A stretch of 64,000 bases of DNA from Variovorax sp. YR216 (lineage in GTDB: Bacteria > Pseudomonadota > Gammaproteobacteria > Burkholderiales > Burkholderiaceae_C), in assembly GCF_900107745.1 (NCBI RefSeq), contig NZ_FNRO01000013.1, forward strand, positions 1 to 64,000, read 5' to 3'. The position numbers and the translations under genes were made by a program. The notes below the pieces were generated by a model. The model did not search any database, was not told the origin of the DNA, and saw only the letters and a list, made by a program, of their open reading frames with translations. Each line of letters begins with the position of its first letter. The first letter of the stretch is position 1. Shown here piece after piece: positions 36,380 through 45,516 of this stretch.

Positions 36380-37291
36380 ATGGGCCGCCCTGATATCCGC
36401 GGCGTCGATCTCGCGATGCTGCGGACTTTCGATGCCTTGCTGAGGGAGCGCAGCGTGTCGCGCGCGGCCTCGCGCCTTTTTCTGAGCCAGCCGGCGGTGA
36501 GCGCGTCGCTCAAGCGGCTGCGCGAGACCTTCGACGACCCGCTGTTCACGCGGACCGCGCACGGCGTGGTGCCGACCCCGCGCGCGCTCGCGCTTGCGCC
36601 GCGCGTCGAAGCGGTGCTGCAGGAGCTCCAGCAACTGCTGCATGCGGACCGCGCGTTCGACCCGGCGACCTCGGACCGCATCCTGCGCATCGGCGGCAGC
36701 GACCACAGCAGCCACACGATGCTGCCCGAGCTCTGCCGCGAACTGCATGCCTGCGGTTCGCGCATCCGGCTCGCGTGGGAGCTGGCCGACTACAGCCGCA
36801 TGCCCGAGCAACTGCGCAAGGGCGACATCGACATCGGACTGCTACCGAAGATGGCGCCGGCCGCTGGGGTCGAATCGGAATTGCTCTACGAAGACGCCTA
36901 CATCGCGGTCGCAAGGCGCGGGCATCCGGGCTTCGCGGACGGCATGAGCATGGAAGCTTTCTGCGCCGCGCGGCACGTGGTCCTGGGGCAGAGCCGCTCG
37001 GTACTCGACGACACGATGGACCAGATCCTCGCCCGCCAGGGGCGCGCACGCCACGTGCAGGCCGCGGTCACGACCTTCGGCCAGATGGCGGATCTCCTGG
37101 CCAGGACCGACGCGATGGCCGTCTTTCCGAAGCGCGTGGCCGAGCGCTACTCGGCGCAGCTCGATGCGATGCCGCTGCCGTTCGAGCTGCCGAGCTACAG
37201 CCTCTACGTGTGCTGGGATGCGCGGTCGAATGGGGACGAGGCGGTCATGTGGCTCAAGGAGGCGCTGGTGCGCATGGGGCGATTGCGGTAG
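36380..37291 (+). CDS. LysR-family transcriptional regulator
   Basis: 303 residues from ATG 36380. An N-terminal winged HTH (DLAMLRTFDALLRERSVSRA, LFLSQPAVSASLKRLRETF) and a C-terminal type-2 periplasmic-binding fold effector domain (LRIGGSDHSSHTML, GDIDIGLLPKM, LARTDAMAVFPK). It is 83 bp from, and divergent to, the Bug/Rieske operon, the classic arrangement for a LysR controlling the neighbouring catabolic genes. Confidence 0.93.
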   Translation: MGRPDIRGVDLAMLRTFDALLRERSVSRAASRLFLSQPAVSASLKRLRETFDDPLFTRTAHGVVPTPRALALAPRVEAVLQELQQLLHADRAFDPATSDRILRIGGSDHSSHTMLPELCRELHACGSRIRLAWELADYSRMPEQLRKGDIDIGLLPKMAPAAGVESELLYEDAYIAVARRGHPGFADGMSMEAFCAARHVVLGQSRSVLDDTMDQILARQGRARHVQAAVTTFGQMADLLARTDAMAVFPKRVAERYSAQLDAMPLPFELPSYSLYVCWDARSNGDEAVMWLKEALVRMGRLR

Positions 37292-37741
37292 CGCGTCTGC
37301 GGCCAGAGCGGCTCGGCGACGTGATCGCCTTCGTAGATACAATCTATCTTATGTCAAATTTGATAGCCAGATCAGCGCGGGCTTGGCGACGTGCTGGGCA
37401 TTCCTGCCATCGGGAGAGATCCGCGGAGGCAGTGAGCAGAGTCGCATTCGCGCCTTAAGCCGATCCAGGCGAAGAGCCCAGCATGAAGCGACCGCGCTCT
37501 GGCAACCCGGAGGCATCTTGACCGTCATCAAGGACATTCGCAAGCGCTGGTCTTAGGCTTCATGCCTTTGCCTTCAATCTGCGCCAACGCCGATGTCATC
37601 TTCGTTTGAATCCGATACAGGACTTGAGCCCGCCCGCGGAAACCGCGCGCCGCTGCAAGCTGTACGACTTCAAGACACGGTGCTGGACGGACTTTTCGTG
37701 TCGCCCGACCGGTGCGCCGGTGGTGTTGTGAGGAAGACGGC
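37292..37741. other. 450-bp intergenic region, nothing identified
   Basis: The sequence between the LysR and bacteriohemerythrin genes has no convincing gene. Short open frames on both strands lack ribosome sites and family similarity. No terminator or repeat is obvious. Confidence 0.5.
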
Positions 37742-38215
37742 ATGAGTTACCTGGAATGGTCTGAGGCCCTGTCACTTGATTTGCCGACGATGGACGACAC
37801 GCATCGTGAACTCGTCGAGTTACTGGGCGCGGTCGAGGACTCACCGGACGAGCACCTGGTGACGAGGTGGCGCGTGTTGATTGATCACACCGAGGATCAC
37901 TTCGCACGTGAAGACCAATGGATGCGCGACACACGTTTTTCGTCGGTCAACTGCCACACGACTCAGCACCAAGTGGTGTTGCAGGTCATCCGCGAGGGAG
38001 AGACCGCCTATCACTCTGGTCGTCCGGAGGTCATCCGTGTGATGGCGAGAGAACTGGCGAAGTGGTTTCTGCAGCACACCCAAAGCATGGACGCCGCGCT
38101 TGCGCTGCATCTCCGGCGTGTGGGCTATGACGTGATCACAGGTGTCGTCAGCATCCCGAATGCCCTGCCGGCAGAGGAGATTCGCGGCTGCGCGTCCGCG
38201 ACTTGCCGCACCTAG
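37742..38215 (+). CDS. Bacteriohemerythrin
   Basis: 157 residues from ATG 37742. A four-helix di-iron O2-binding protein. The iron ligands are in series: THRELVELL (His21), IDHTEDHFAREDQWM (two His and Glu), THQ-type TTQHQVVLQ, and LQHTQSMDAAL (His, Asp). Functions in this family include O2 storage, delivery and sensing. The final 15 residues (GCASATCRT) extend past the usual end and may be natural variation. Not linked to neighbours. Confidence 0.88.
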   Translation: MSYLEWSEALSLDLPTMDDTHRELVELLGAVEDSPDEHLVTRWRVLIDHTEDHFAREDQWMRDTRFSSVNCHTTQHQVVLQVIREGETAYHSGRPEVIRVMARELAKWFLQHTQSMDAALALHLRRVGYDVITGVVSIPNALPAEEIRGCASATCRT

Positions 38216-38414
38216 TCTGGGGGGCCTCAAGAAGCGGTCTCTTCGTACTACAAGGATGGCTCTGCCGGCCTGCAGGCTCGCTTCGCCATGCATCGATCGG
38301 CGAATAAACAGATGCGCATACGGTCGTCGAGCGTCCAGCGCCAAGGCGACAGCCAGACGCTCACCCTCTCCGCTGTTGCCACCAAGCGCGTCGCGCTCGT
38401 CGTGCGAACACGAC

Positions 38415-38954
38415 TCAATGGGCGAACTCCCTCGCGTGAAGGAACTCGGCATGTTTGGGCGCGCGCTTGGTCTTCGACCATTCTTCCAGCATTTCCCATT
38501 TCACCGCATCCAGCCGGCGCAGCATTTCCTCCTCGGCGGGGTCCGGGCACGCAAGCTCGATCCGATGGCCGTTGGGGTCAAAGAAGTAGACGGAATGAAA
38601 CGCGCCGTGGTCGGTGACGCCAAGCACATCCACGCCGTTATTTTCTAGATGACTGCGAAACTCCAGCAGCTCGTCGCGGTCCTTGACGCGAAATGCAATG
38701 TGCTGAACCCATTCAGGCGTGTTTGGATCTCTTCCCATCTCCGGCTGCGTCGGCAGTTCGAAGAACGCCAAGACGTTGCCCTGCCCCGCATCCAGAAAGA
38801 TGTGCATGTAGGGGTCGGGAGCTTTGGTTGAAGGCACCTTGTCCTCTGCAATGGCCAGAACGAAGTCCATCTTGAGCATCTTCTGGTACCACAGGACGGT
38901 CTCCCTGGCGTCCTTGCAGCGGTACGCAACGTGGTGAATTCGATCAATCTTCAT
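38415..38954 (-). CDS. VOC-family protein (glyoxalase/extradiol dioxygenase fold)
   Basis: 179 residues from ATG 38954. Two beta-alpha-beta-beta-beta modules contain candidate metal ligands in IDRIHHVAYRC, WVQHIAFRV and GHRIELACPD. Resembles lyase or extradiol-dioxygenase relatives that act on small aromatic or glutathione-linked compounds. The helical C-terminal tail (MLRRLDAVKWEMLEEW) is not part of the basic fold. It is divergent from a LysR gene at 39120. A TGCATC/GATGCA pair at 39059-39064 and 39098-39103 is a candidate LysR site. Confidence 0.85.
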   Translation of the reverse strand: MKIDRIHHVAYRCKDARETVLWYQKMLKMDFVLAIAEDKVPSTKAPDPYMHIFLDAGQGNVLAFFELPTQPEMGRDPNTPEWVQHIAFRVKDRDELLEFRSHLENNGVDVLGVTDHGAFHSVYFFDPNGHRIELACPDPAEEEMLRRLDAVKWEMLEEWSKTKRAPKHAEFLHAREFAH

Positions 38955-39119
38955 GAAAGTCTCCGAGGGTTGAAGGCGGCATCTGCCTGTCTCAGAGGAC
39001 CGTGGCCAAGCACGCCTTCTAGTTCCCTTGAGTCCGCAACTGATGCCAGTGGCCTCATTGCATCGCATATTCATCTATCATTCCAACGGTTTTTTGTGAT
39101 GCATTTATAGGATGTTCCG

Positions 39120-40031
39120 ATGAATGTGAATGTTACTTTGCGCCAGTTGCGCGCGTTCGTCGCGCTTGCTCGCATCGGTAGCTTCACGCTGGCCGCAGAG
39201 AGCCTCTTCATCACACAGTCAGCGCTGAGCGGCTTGATCAAGGAGCTGGAACAGACCCTGGGCGTTCGACTCGTCGATCGCAGTACAAGACGTGTGCATC
39301 TGACGCCGATCGGGGACGGGCTTCATCCGCTGCTGGATGGCGTGCTCCACGATCTCGATGCGGTCCTTCACCGAGTCAACGATCATCGTGCCCTGAAGAT
39401 CGGCGTTGTGCGGCTGGCGACCACGCAGCTCTTGGCGTCAACGCTGGTGCCGGACCTCATCGCTTCATTTCAACGGGAGCATCCAAATGTCCAGGTGAGC
39501 CTGATTGACGCCCCAGCGGAGTCCGTCATGGCTCGCGTGTATGCGGGTGAGGTAGAGCTCGGCATTGGCCCTGAACGAGGGCCAAATTCTGACATCACCT
39601 CCACACAGCTTTTCGACGGCCCGTTCATGGCGGTATGCCCGCCGGGGCATCCGCTTGTGGGGCGCCGCCGCCTGCGTTGGTCCGATCTGATGGAGTTCCC
39701 AGTCATTGCTCTGCAGGGACAGTTCACGGAACGGTTGGCACAGGATCTGCGCACCGCCTCCCGAAGTGTCAACTTTTCCCCCACGCACGAGGTGGCCTAC
39801 ATGGCCACGGCTCTGTCGATGGTCAAGGCCGGACTGGGCGTAGCGCTCTGCATCCCCTATGCAACCTCCTTGATCGACGGCTACGGGCTGAAGATGATTC
39901 CTTTGCGCGATCCCGAGGTCCGTCGCAGTTTCGATGTCTTCACCCGTAAGGGGCGCTCGCTTTCGCCTGCCTCTCAGAGCTTCCTGGACTTCATCGGCCC
40001 GAGGATTAGGGGCCTGCCTTACTTGGCTTAG
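39120..40031 (+). CDS. LysR-family transcriptional regulator
   Basis: 303 residues from ATG 39120. The HTH is at residues about 8-65 (LRQLRAFVALARIGSFTLAA, LFITQSALSGLIKELEQTL) and the effector domain from about 90 (LKIGVVRLATTQLLASTLVP, VYAGEVELGIGPE, MVKAGLGVALCIPY). It is divergent from the VOC-protein gene and probably controls it. Confidence 0.92.
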   Translation: MNVNVTLRQLRAFVALARIGSFTLAAESLFITQSALSGLIKELEQTLGVRLVDRSTRRVHLTPIGDGLHPLLDGVLHDLDAVLHRVNDHRALKIGVVRLATTQLLASTLVPDLIASFQREHPNVQVSLIDAPAESVMARVYAGEVELGIGPERGPNSDITSTQLFDGPFMAVCPPGHPLVGRRRLRWSDLMEFPVIALQGQFTERLAQDLRTASRSVNFSPTHEVAYMATALSMVKAGLGVALCIPYATSLIDGYGLKMIPLRDPEVRRSFDVFTRKGRSLSPASQSFLDFIGPRIRGLPYLA

Positions 40032-40391
40032 GCCTTAGTGGCGAAAGACGAATCGGCCGCATCACTTTCACCTACGACTAACACGCTGGAAAGCTCACAG
40101 AAACGAATGCTCACGAAAGCTTTGTCCTTGCGCCCGGTCAGTTGGAAACCATAGCGTCCTTTAGGCATTGGGCATGTCGAGTAGTTGACTTAGCCAAAGC
40201 TGCAACCCTCGCGGAGCGGCCGTTTGGCCGGCGCGCCGCAACCTGAGGGGCTCCCTTCTACATCTCCTTTCATCGCACAACTAGAGGATGCGTCGTGGTC
40301 GACCATGTGATCTAGTCGTAGCAGTTGCCCCCGCGACGTGAGCCGCTCCGGTTCCATCGAGAGAGCAATTAACTCATAGGGAGCGATCGAT
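40032..40391. other. 360-bp intergenic region before the protease gene
   Basis: No gene seen. A small hairpin (CGGCCGTTTGGCCG near 40214) and an AGGGAG ribosome-site-like stretch just before 40392 are the only notable features. Confidence 0.45.
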
Positions 40392-42398
40392 ATGACAGAC
40401 ATGTTTGCAGCGCCCGCAGGCGTTCCGGCACACAATTTTCCGGTGGTGCTAGATTCGACGATCCACGGTGCGTCGATCAAGGCCGCGCTTCAGTTGGCCG
40501 AACGCGCCGGCCTCGTCGGCCGACGAGGACCCGTTTCGTTACTGCTCGCAGGAAGGCCACACTCGTGGTCGCTCGCCGCCGACCAGACACCATTCAAGAA
40601 TCAGTCCGACCGCGGCACTTGCTGGGCCTTTGCAGGCGCGTCAGCGCTGGAGGCAGCCTACCACCGGCACTTTGGACTGACGCTGGATCTGTCCGAGGAG
40701 TACATCTTCCACATGGGAAAGACCTTTGCCTTGAATAGAACTGCAGCGGGCGGACCGGTGACCCAGCCGGTAGAGAACAATTCATCGCTCACCGGCTTTC
40801 AGGGTGCAGGCGACATCGCCAAGAAGTTGTCGGAGAACGCGGTCCCCAACGAGGCGCTCGCGCCCTACTTGCCGAGCCAGGCCGCGCTCACGGGAATCTT
40901 GCCGACTCTCGGATTCGCAGGCGTGGCGTCGCTCGTTTCGCAGGAAGACTTCGACGCGATCGAGTTTTGCGAGCAGCACATTCCGCTCATTGCGCGCGTC
41001 AACTGCCGCTATCGCGCGACTGGTTTCGCCAGCCTTGGCGGGAATCCCGACATCGAGGGCCTGGAGAACGTCATCCTATCCAATCGCGAGGTCATTTGTG
41101 ACGTCCAGCACCTGACCGCGCCCGTAGGGGGGCATGTGCTGACGCTCATCGGATTCGACAGCGACCGCAAGGTCTTCATCGCGAAGAACCATTGGGGCGA
41201 GAACAAGTTCATCGAGATTGCCTACCAGAACGATCCCAACTGGCAGATCTTGAGCGGTTGGTACATAACCGGCGTTGTAGACCCCACCTTCGTTCAGAAC
41301 CAGGCCTGCTGGCTGGGGAATTGGCGGGTCAAGACTCGGAACGGGGATTTCCGAATGCTGCTTCGCCGCTCCGAGGATTTTCCGGCACCCGGCCAACCCA
41401 CGCGTTTGGGACACGCTTACATGGCGGATGGACGCCACGACGTCAACGGCCAGTTCATGGACAACGGTCGGCGCTTGAGTGCGTTCATTGCGTCCGGCAC
41501 TGCGCCGACCCAGCCGGGGACGTTGACTGGCGTGAAGCTGGAGGCCGACTTCGACTTTGGCGACGTTCACGAGCAACGTGGAGTGACGAACGAGCCCGTC
41601 GAACTGAGCCGCTTCAATACACGCTTCGCCGCGCTGTTCGTCCCCGCGGGCGGCGAGACATGGCAAGCGAGGCACGGCATCGACGCCACCGCCTATCAAC
41701 ACCTCTTCGACACATTGCCCGCGCAGGGATTCCGTCCGGCATTTCTGAGCGGCTATTCAGAAGGGCGCGGAGCACGATTCAACGCTGTCTGGATCAAGTC
41801 TGGCGGCCGAGCCTGGGCGGCTCGGCATGGTCTCACGGGCGCGGCCTATCAAGTTGCATTCGATCAGTTTGTGGCCGATGGATTTTCGCCGCTAGTCGTG
41901 TCGGGCTACGCGGAGAATGGCGAAGCCCGATATGTCGGGCTTTTCGAACAAGGACCTGCTCCCGAATGGCATGCACGACACGGTCTATTGCCAAATGAGT
42001 ATCAAGCAGCCTTTGACGCCCTTGCCGCGCTCGGCTTTGTCCCAGTCCATGTCTGCGGATACCGTGTCAACTTCGGCCTTCAGTTTGCTGCCATCTGGCG
42101 AAAGCTGCCCGGCATCGAGTTCATCGGCCGGCACAACCTGAGAGCCAGTCAATACCAAGCGGCCTTTGACGATGCAGTTGGTCGCGGCTTCCGTCTAGTG
42201 TGCGTGAGCGGCTATTCCAATAGCGGTGTCGCCAACTACGCCGCGATCTGGCACCGCGGGGGCGCTCCCGTGAATGCCTGGGAAGCGCGGCATGGACTCG
42301 ATGCGAGCGGCTACCAAAGGACGTTCGATGAGCTCGCTCCTCGCGGCTTCCGACCTGCAGTCATCTCGGGATACGGCGATGGCTTTTATCCGGCCTGA
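40392..42398 (+). CDS. Papain-like (C1) cysteine protease with five BTRD1-type repeats
   Basis: 668 residues from ATG 40392; no signal peptide is visible. Residues about 60-285 are a C1-family peptidase. Oxyanion Gln71 and nucleophile Cys77 are in FKNQSDRGTCWAF, His248 is in VGGHVLTLIGFD and Asn266 in FIAKNHWGE, the papain triad with correct Gln-Cys spacing. From about residue 405 come five repeats of about 50 residues with the pattern (F/Y)xA(I/L)W...W.ARHGL....YQ.AFD.L...GF.P..VSGY, matching the bacterial tandem repeat (BTRD1, polyglycine-hydrolase-like) family. Protease plus repeat is an unusual pairing. It may be a secreted or predatory/competition enzyme, or an intracellular one. No partner inhibitor gene is adjacent. 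Confidence 0.85.
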   Translation: MTDMFAAPAGVPAHNFPVVLDSTIHGASIKAALQLAERAGLVGRRGPVSLLLAGRPHSWSLAADQTPFKNQSDRGTCWAFAGASALEAAYHRHFGLTLDLSEEYIFHMGKTFALNRTAAGGPVTQPVENNSSLTGFQGAGDIAKKLSENAVPNEALAPYLPSQAALTGILPTLGFAGVASLVSQEDFDAIEFCEQHIPLIARVNCRYRATGFASLGGNPDIEGLENVILSNREVICDVQHLTAPVGGHVLTLIGFDSDRKVFIAKNHWGENKFIEIAYQNDPNWQILSGWYITGVVDPTFVQNQACWLGNWRVKTRNGDFRMLLRRSEDFPAPGQPTRLGHAYMADGRHDVNGQFMDNGRRLSAFIASGTAPTQPGTLTGVKLEADFDFGDVHEQRGVTNEPVELSRFNTRFAALFVPAGGETWQARHGIDATAYQHLFDTLPAQGFRPAFLSGYSEGRGARFNAVWIKSGGRAWAARHGLTGAAYQVAFDQFVADGFSPLVVSGYAENGEARYVGLFEQGPAPEWHARHGLLPNEYQAAFDALAALGFVPVHVCGYRVNFGLQFAAIWRKLPGIEFIGRHNLRASQYQAAFDDAVGRGFRLVCVSGYSNSGVANYAAIWHRGGAPVNAWEARHGLDASGYQRTFDELAPRGFRPAVISGYGDGFYPA

Positions 42399-42689
42399 GG
42401 CAGCTTGACTACCGCTTCCTCCGCAGAATTCTGCGGCGTACTTGCGCACCCACGCAGGCGTAACGTCCTGCTCTGACACGGTGGCCCCCAAGCATGGGCC
42501 TTGAGTAGCAGAGCCTCTGTACCCTCTGCCACTCCGCGTCCTGGGGGAGCTCCTACACACGTGGCTTCGCATCGAAAGCGGACCGGGGGATGCTTTGGTG
42601 TCTTCATTTCGACACCGAGCCTTCTGCGCAGCGAAAGCGGTCTTCCAACCCGGCACGTGCGGAGGACTGCATGCTGGCCCTCTGCGGGC

Positions 42690-42800
42690 ATTCGCTTGCG
42701 GCCAACGGGCGCATCCAGCAGCGCCTTTGCGCCGGCCTCCTCATGACGCTTGCAGATGTCAAAGACGCCGGTGCGGCTCAGGCTCGTTTGCGGGATCAAG
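42690..42800 (-). pseudogene. IS630-family transposase fragment
   Basis: Minus-strand reading gives TSLSRTGVFDICKRHEEAG then AKALLDAPVGRK, typical of the N-terminal HTH of IS630-type transposases. Only about 35 codons remain; the catalytic part is absent. The fragment overlaps the very end of the aldolase gene. The rest of 42399-42690 has no identifiable gene. Confidence 0.6.
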
Positions 42801-43821
42801 AGCTGGCGTTTTCCATGTCCGCGCTGTACGCACCCACGCTGGCCGCGCCATTCAGTCGTGCGCGCTTGAGCAGCGCATCCTGGGCTTGACGCACGTTGGC
42901 GGACCGGCCTTGCCAGGCCTGCAGCGCAGGCTCCTGAAGCGCGCGTCCATAGGAGAAGCTCAGCTGCCACGGCTGTAGGCCCTGTCGGTTCAGCGCATCC
43001 AGATTGGCCGTCGCCTCGACAGGAGACTGTCCGCCGGACAGGAAGTTGATGCTCGGGACCGCCGCTGGCACCGCCCTGCGCAGCACGCGGATCGTCTCCG
43101 AAGCCACTTCCTCGGGCGTTGCCTGTAACGCGTTCGCCTTGCCCGGCACCACCATACTGGGCTTGAGCAACATGTGTTCGAACGCCACCCGATGGCGACT
43201 CAGGGCGCGGAAGACCTCGTGCAAAACGGCCTGCGTCACCTCCGCGCAGCGCGCAAGCGTGTGATCGCCGTCGATCAGCACCTCGGGCTCGACGATCGGC
43301 ACCACGCCCTGCTCCTGCGAGACCGCGGCGTAGCGAGCAAGCGCTTCCGCGTTGGCTTCGATCGCTGCGCGGCTTGGCAAGGTGTCGGAGACGTTGTAGA
43401 CGGCGCGCCATTTCGCGAATCGCGCGCCTTGCTGCTTGTAGCCCTTGAGACGTTGGGCGAGCCCATCGAGGCCTTGCGTGATCTCGTCGCCGGGTGCCAA
43501 CGCGAGCGGGATCTTTCCCGCATCGACCTTGATGCCGGGCACGATCCCTTGTCGCACTGCCAACTGCGGCAGCGGCTCGCCATCATCCGTGCGATCGCTC
43601 AGGGTCTCTTCGTACAGGATGACGCCGCTGATGTACCGGCCAAGGTCCGGCGTCGCCAGCAACAGGCTGCGATAAGCGCGCCGGTTCTCCTCGGTCGATT
43701 CCACGCCGATCGTCTTGAATCGCTTGGCGATGGTCGGTCCGCTTTCGTCGGCCGCCAGAATCCCCTTGCCTTTCTGAACGAGCGCGTCGATGGTCGCTTG
43801 GAGTTCGTCGGGAGTGGCCAT
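42796..43821 (-). CDS. Class I fructose-bisphosphate aldolase
   Basis: 341 residues from ATG 43821. The eukaryote-like class I (Schiff-base) aldolase: KGILAADESGPTIAKRFK near the N-terminus, VPIVEPEVLIDGDH, the Schiff-base Lys in MLLKPSMVVPGK and FLSGGQSPVEATANL. It cleaves fructose-1,6-bisphosphate reversibly in glycolysis/gluconeogenesis. The last residues (ADMENASS) run into the IS630 fragment, so the natural C-terminus may have been replaced. Confidence 0.93.
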   Translation of the reverse strand: MATPDELQATIDALVQKGKGILAADESGPTIAKRFKTIGVESTEENRRAYRSLLLATPDLGRYISGVILYEETLSDRTDDGEPLPQLAVRQGIVPGIKVDAGKIPLALAPGDEITQGLDGLAQRLKGYKQQGARFAKWRAVYNVSDTLPSRAAIEANAEALARYAAVSQEQGVVPIVEPEVLIDGDHTLARCAEVTQAVLHEVFRALSRHRVAFEHMLLKPSMVVPGKANALQATPEEVASETIRVLRRAVPAAVPSINFLSGGQSPVEATANLDALNRQGLQPWQLSFSYGRALQEPALQAWQGRSANVRQAQDALLKRARLNGAASVGAYSADMENASS

Positions 43822-43967
43822 GGAAATCCTCCGTACGGGACGTTCAGTCTCTCGCGGGAGGCGCTGCGACACAAGTCCCTGTTGACGTGATGCCATGCGA
43901 CGCGGGCCGGTCGGGGCGCCGCGTTCGGGTGCGTCTGCGTCAGCTACGTGAGGGGATCGCCGTCAGC

Positions 43968-44265
43968 TCGCCGCCTGATGGCCGGCCGGCGATGGAGGAA
44001 AAGCCTTGTCTCCCCGATCGCTTGGCCGCGCAGCAATGAGCGGCGGCGCCGCGGCGAGCGTCCAGCCCAGATTGAAGGCGTCCTGAATCGACACGTTCAT
44101 GCCCTGCCCTGCCCGGCCTTCGCCGAGTTCCTGTGGCAGGCGTCGCCAGCGATGAACACGCGTGGGAGACGCCCGCTGGTGTTGCCGACGGGCACGTCAT
44201 CGAATTGGTCCGTCACCCGCTGGCCGACCTCTTGACGACGGGCGCCGATCAGGGGCTCATTGCTG
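43968..44265 (-). pseudogene. FAD-dependent aromatic monooxygenase remnant
   Basis: Minus strand, two frames. RVFIAGDACHRNSAKAGQG (about 44165 down) is the GD motif of FAD-binding phenol/hydroxybenzoate hydroxylases. MNVSIQDAFNLGWTLAAA continues it after a frameshift, then decays. Upstream QRVTDQFDDVPVGNTSGRLP also fits. The N-terminal FAD-binding half is missing. Confidence 0.65.
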
Positions 44266-44335
44266 GTTGCCAGTGATGGGGCAGCAATTCGTCGATGCGG
44301 CTGGCCGCCTGTGTGGGCAGTTGACGTTTTTCGAG
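44250..44335 (-). pseudogene. IS66 TnpC C-terminal remnant
   Basis: Reads KRQLPTQAASRIDELLPHHW on the minus strand, very like the C-terminus of the intact TnpC at 10387 (ERLPTHPASRIEDLLPHRW). Only the last ~25 codons remain. The stretch 44336-44527 shows nothing else identifiable. Confidence 0.65.
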
Positions 44336-44527
44336 AGTTGGCCCTTCGGGCATCTTTTGCCGCTCCGCAGTGAGCCGCTGATGCAACGCAACGGCCAGCT
44401 TGCAAGAGCGCTCTTGCCGCATGCGCTTACGCTCTTCGGGCGCAAGCACGGCCACGCCGCGCTCCGTACCGCGCTGCTGTCCCACGGGCGGCACTCACGC
44501 GATGCTGCACCCATTGGGTAGCCGGGG

Positions 44528-45514
44528 TCACTCCGCCTGGAAGCCTACTTCCTCGAAGGTCCGCCGCCAGCGCTCCGCGTCCTGCCTCACCTCGCTGGCA
44601 AACTCAGGCTGCAGCTTTCCGCCCGGCTCGTAACCGAGGCCTGCCATCTTCACCATCACGGCCGGATCGCGTGCCGCCGTGGCGACGGCCTGCTCGAGCT
44701 GCGCCACGACCGGCGGCGGGGTGCCCCTGGGCACGAAGAAGCCACCCCAGCCCACCGACTCGAAGCCCGCATAGCCCAGTTCGGACAAGGTCGGCACCGC
44801 AGGCGTCAGCGGATGCCGGCGCGTGCCGGTGGAGGCCAGGATGCGAACCCGCCCAGTCTCCACGTGCGGGCGCAGCGAAACATAGTCGGCCAGCATGAAG
44901 ACGATCTCGCCGCTGGCCAGCGCCAGCGTGCCCGGGGCGCTGCCCTTGTAAGGCACATGGACACCCTGCATGTTCATCCTCTTCATCAGCAGCGCGCCAA
45001 AGAGATGGTTGGTGGTGCCATTGCCCCACGAGCCGTACTCCAGGCCGCGCCCGGAGGCCTGCGCCTCGGCCCGCAGGCCCTCGACGTTCGTCGCCTTGCT
45101 ACGCGACACGCTCACCGCCAGCCACACGGGCGCGCTCACGAATGAGGTCACGGGAACTAGATCGCGCACCGGGTCGAAGGGAACGCCCTTTTGCAGCAAG
45201 GGCGCCTGCACCAGCGACGGGATGTTGAACAGCACCGTGTAGCCGTCGGGCGCCGACTTGGCGACAAAGTCCGAGCCGATCACCGAGCCGGCCCCGGGTT
45301 TGTTGTCCACCACGATCGGCTGCTTCAACGAGACCTGGAGATGCTCGGCCGCCAGCCGGGACATGGCGTCCGATCCGCCGCCGGCCGGATAGGGCACGAC
45401 GATCCGCACCGGCCGGCTCGGGTAGGTGTCCGCGAAAGCGGCCGAAAGAAATGCGCTGCATGCGATGAACGGCAGCATGGTGTGCAACAGCGCGCGCGCG
45501 AGGGTGCGTGCCAT
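44528..45514 (-). CDS. Bug-family solute receptor (last gene of the cleavage operon)
   Basis: 328 residues from ATG 45514. Signal peptide LHTMLPFIACSAFLSAAFAD, then the Bug fold (VRIVVPYPAGGGSDAMSRLA, APDGYTVLFNIPS, YGSWGNGTTNHLFGALLM, AVPTLSELGYAGFESVGW). Periplasmic binding of a carboxylate or aromatic acid. It starts 2 bp after the SDR stop and is the tenth and last gene of the operon beginning at 55562. Confidence 0.9.
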   Translation of the reverse strand: MARTLARALLHTMLPFIACSAFLSAAFADTYPSRPVRIVVPYPAGGGSDAMSRLAAEHLQVSLKQPIVVDNKPGAGSVIGSDFVAKSAPDGYTVLFNIPSLVQAPLLQKGVPFDPVRDLVPVTSFVSAPVWLAVSVSRSKATNVEGLRAEAQASGRGLEYGSWGNGTTNHLFGALLMKRMNMQGVHVPYKGSAPGTLALASGEIVFMLADYVSLRPHVETGRVRILASTGTRRHPLTPAVPTLSELGYAGFESVGWGGFFVPRGTPPPVVAQLEQAVATAARDPAVMVKMAGLGYEPGGKLQPEFASEVRQDAERWRRTFEEVGFQAE

Positions 45515-45516
45515 GT

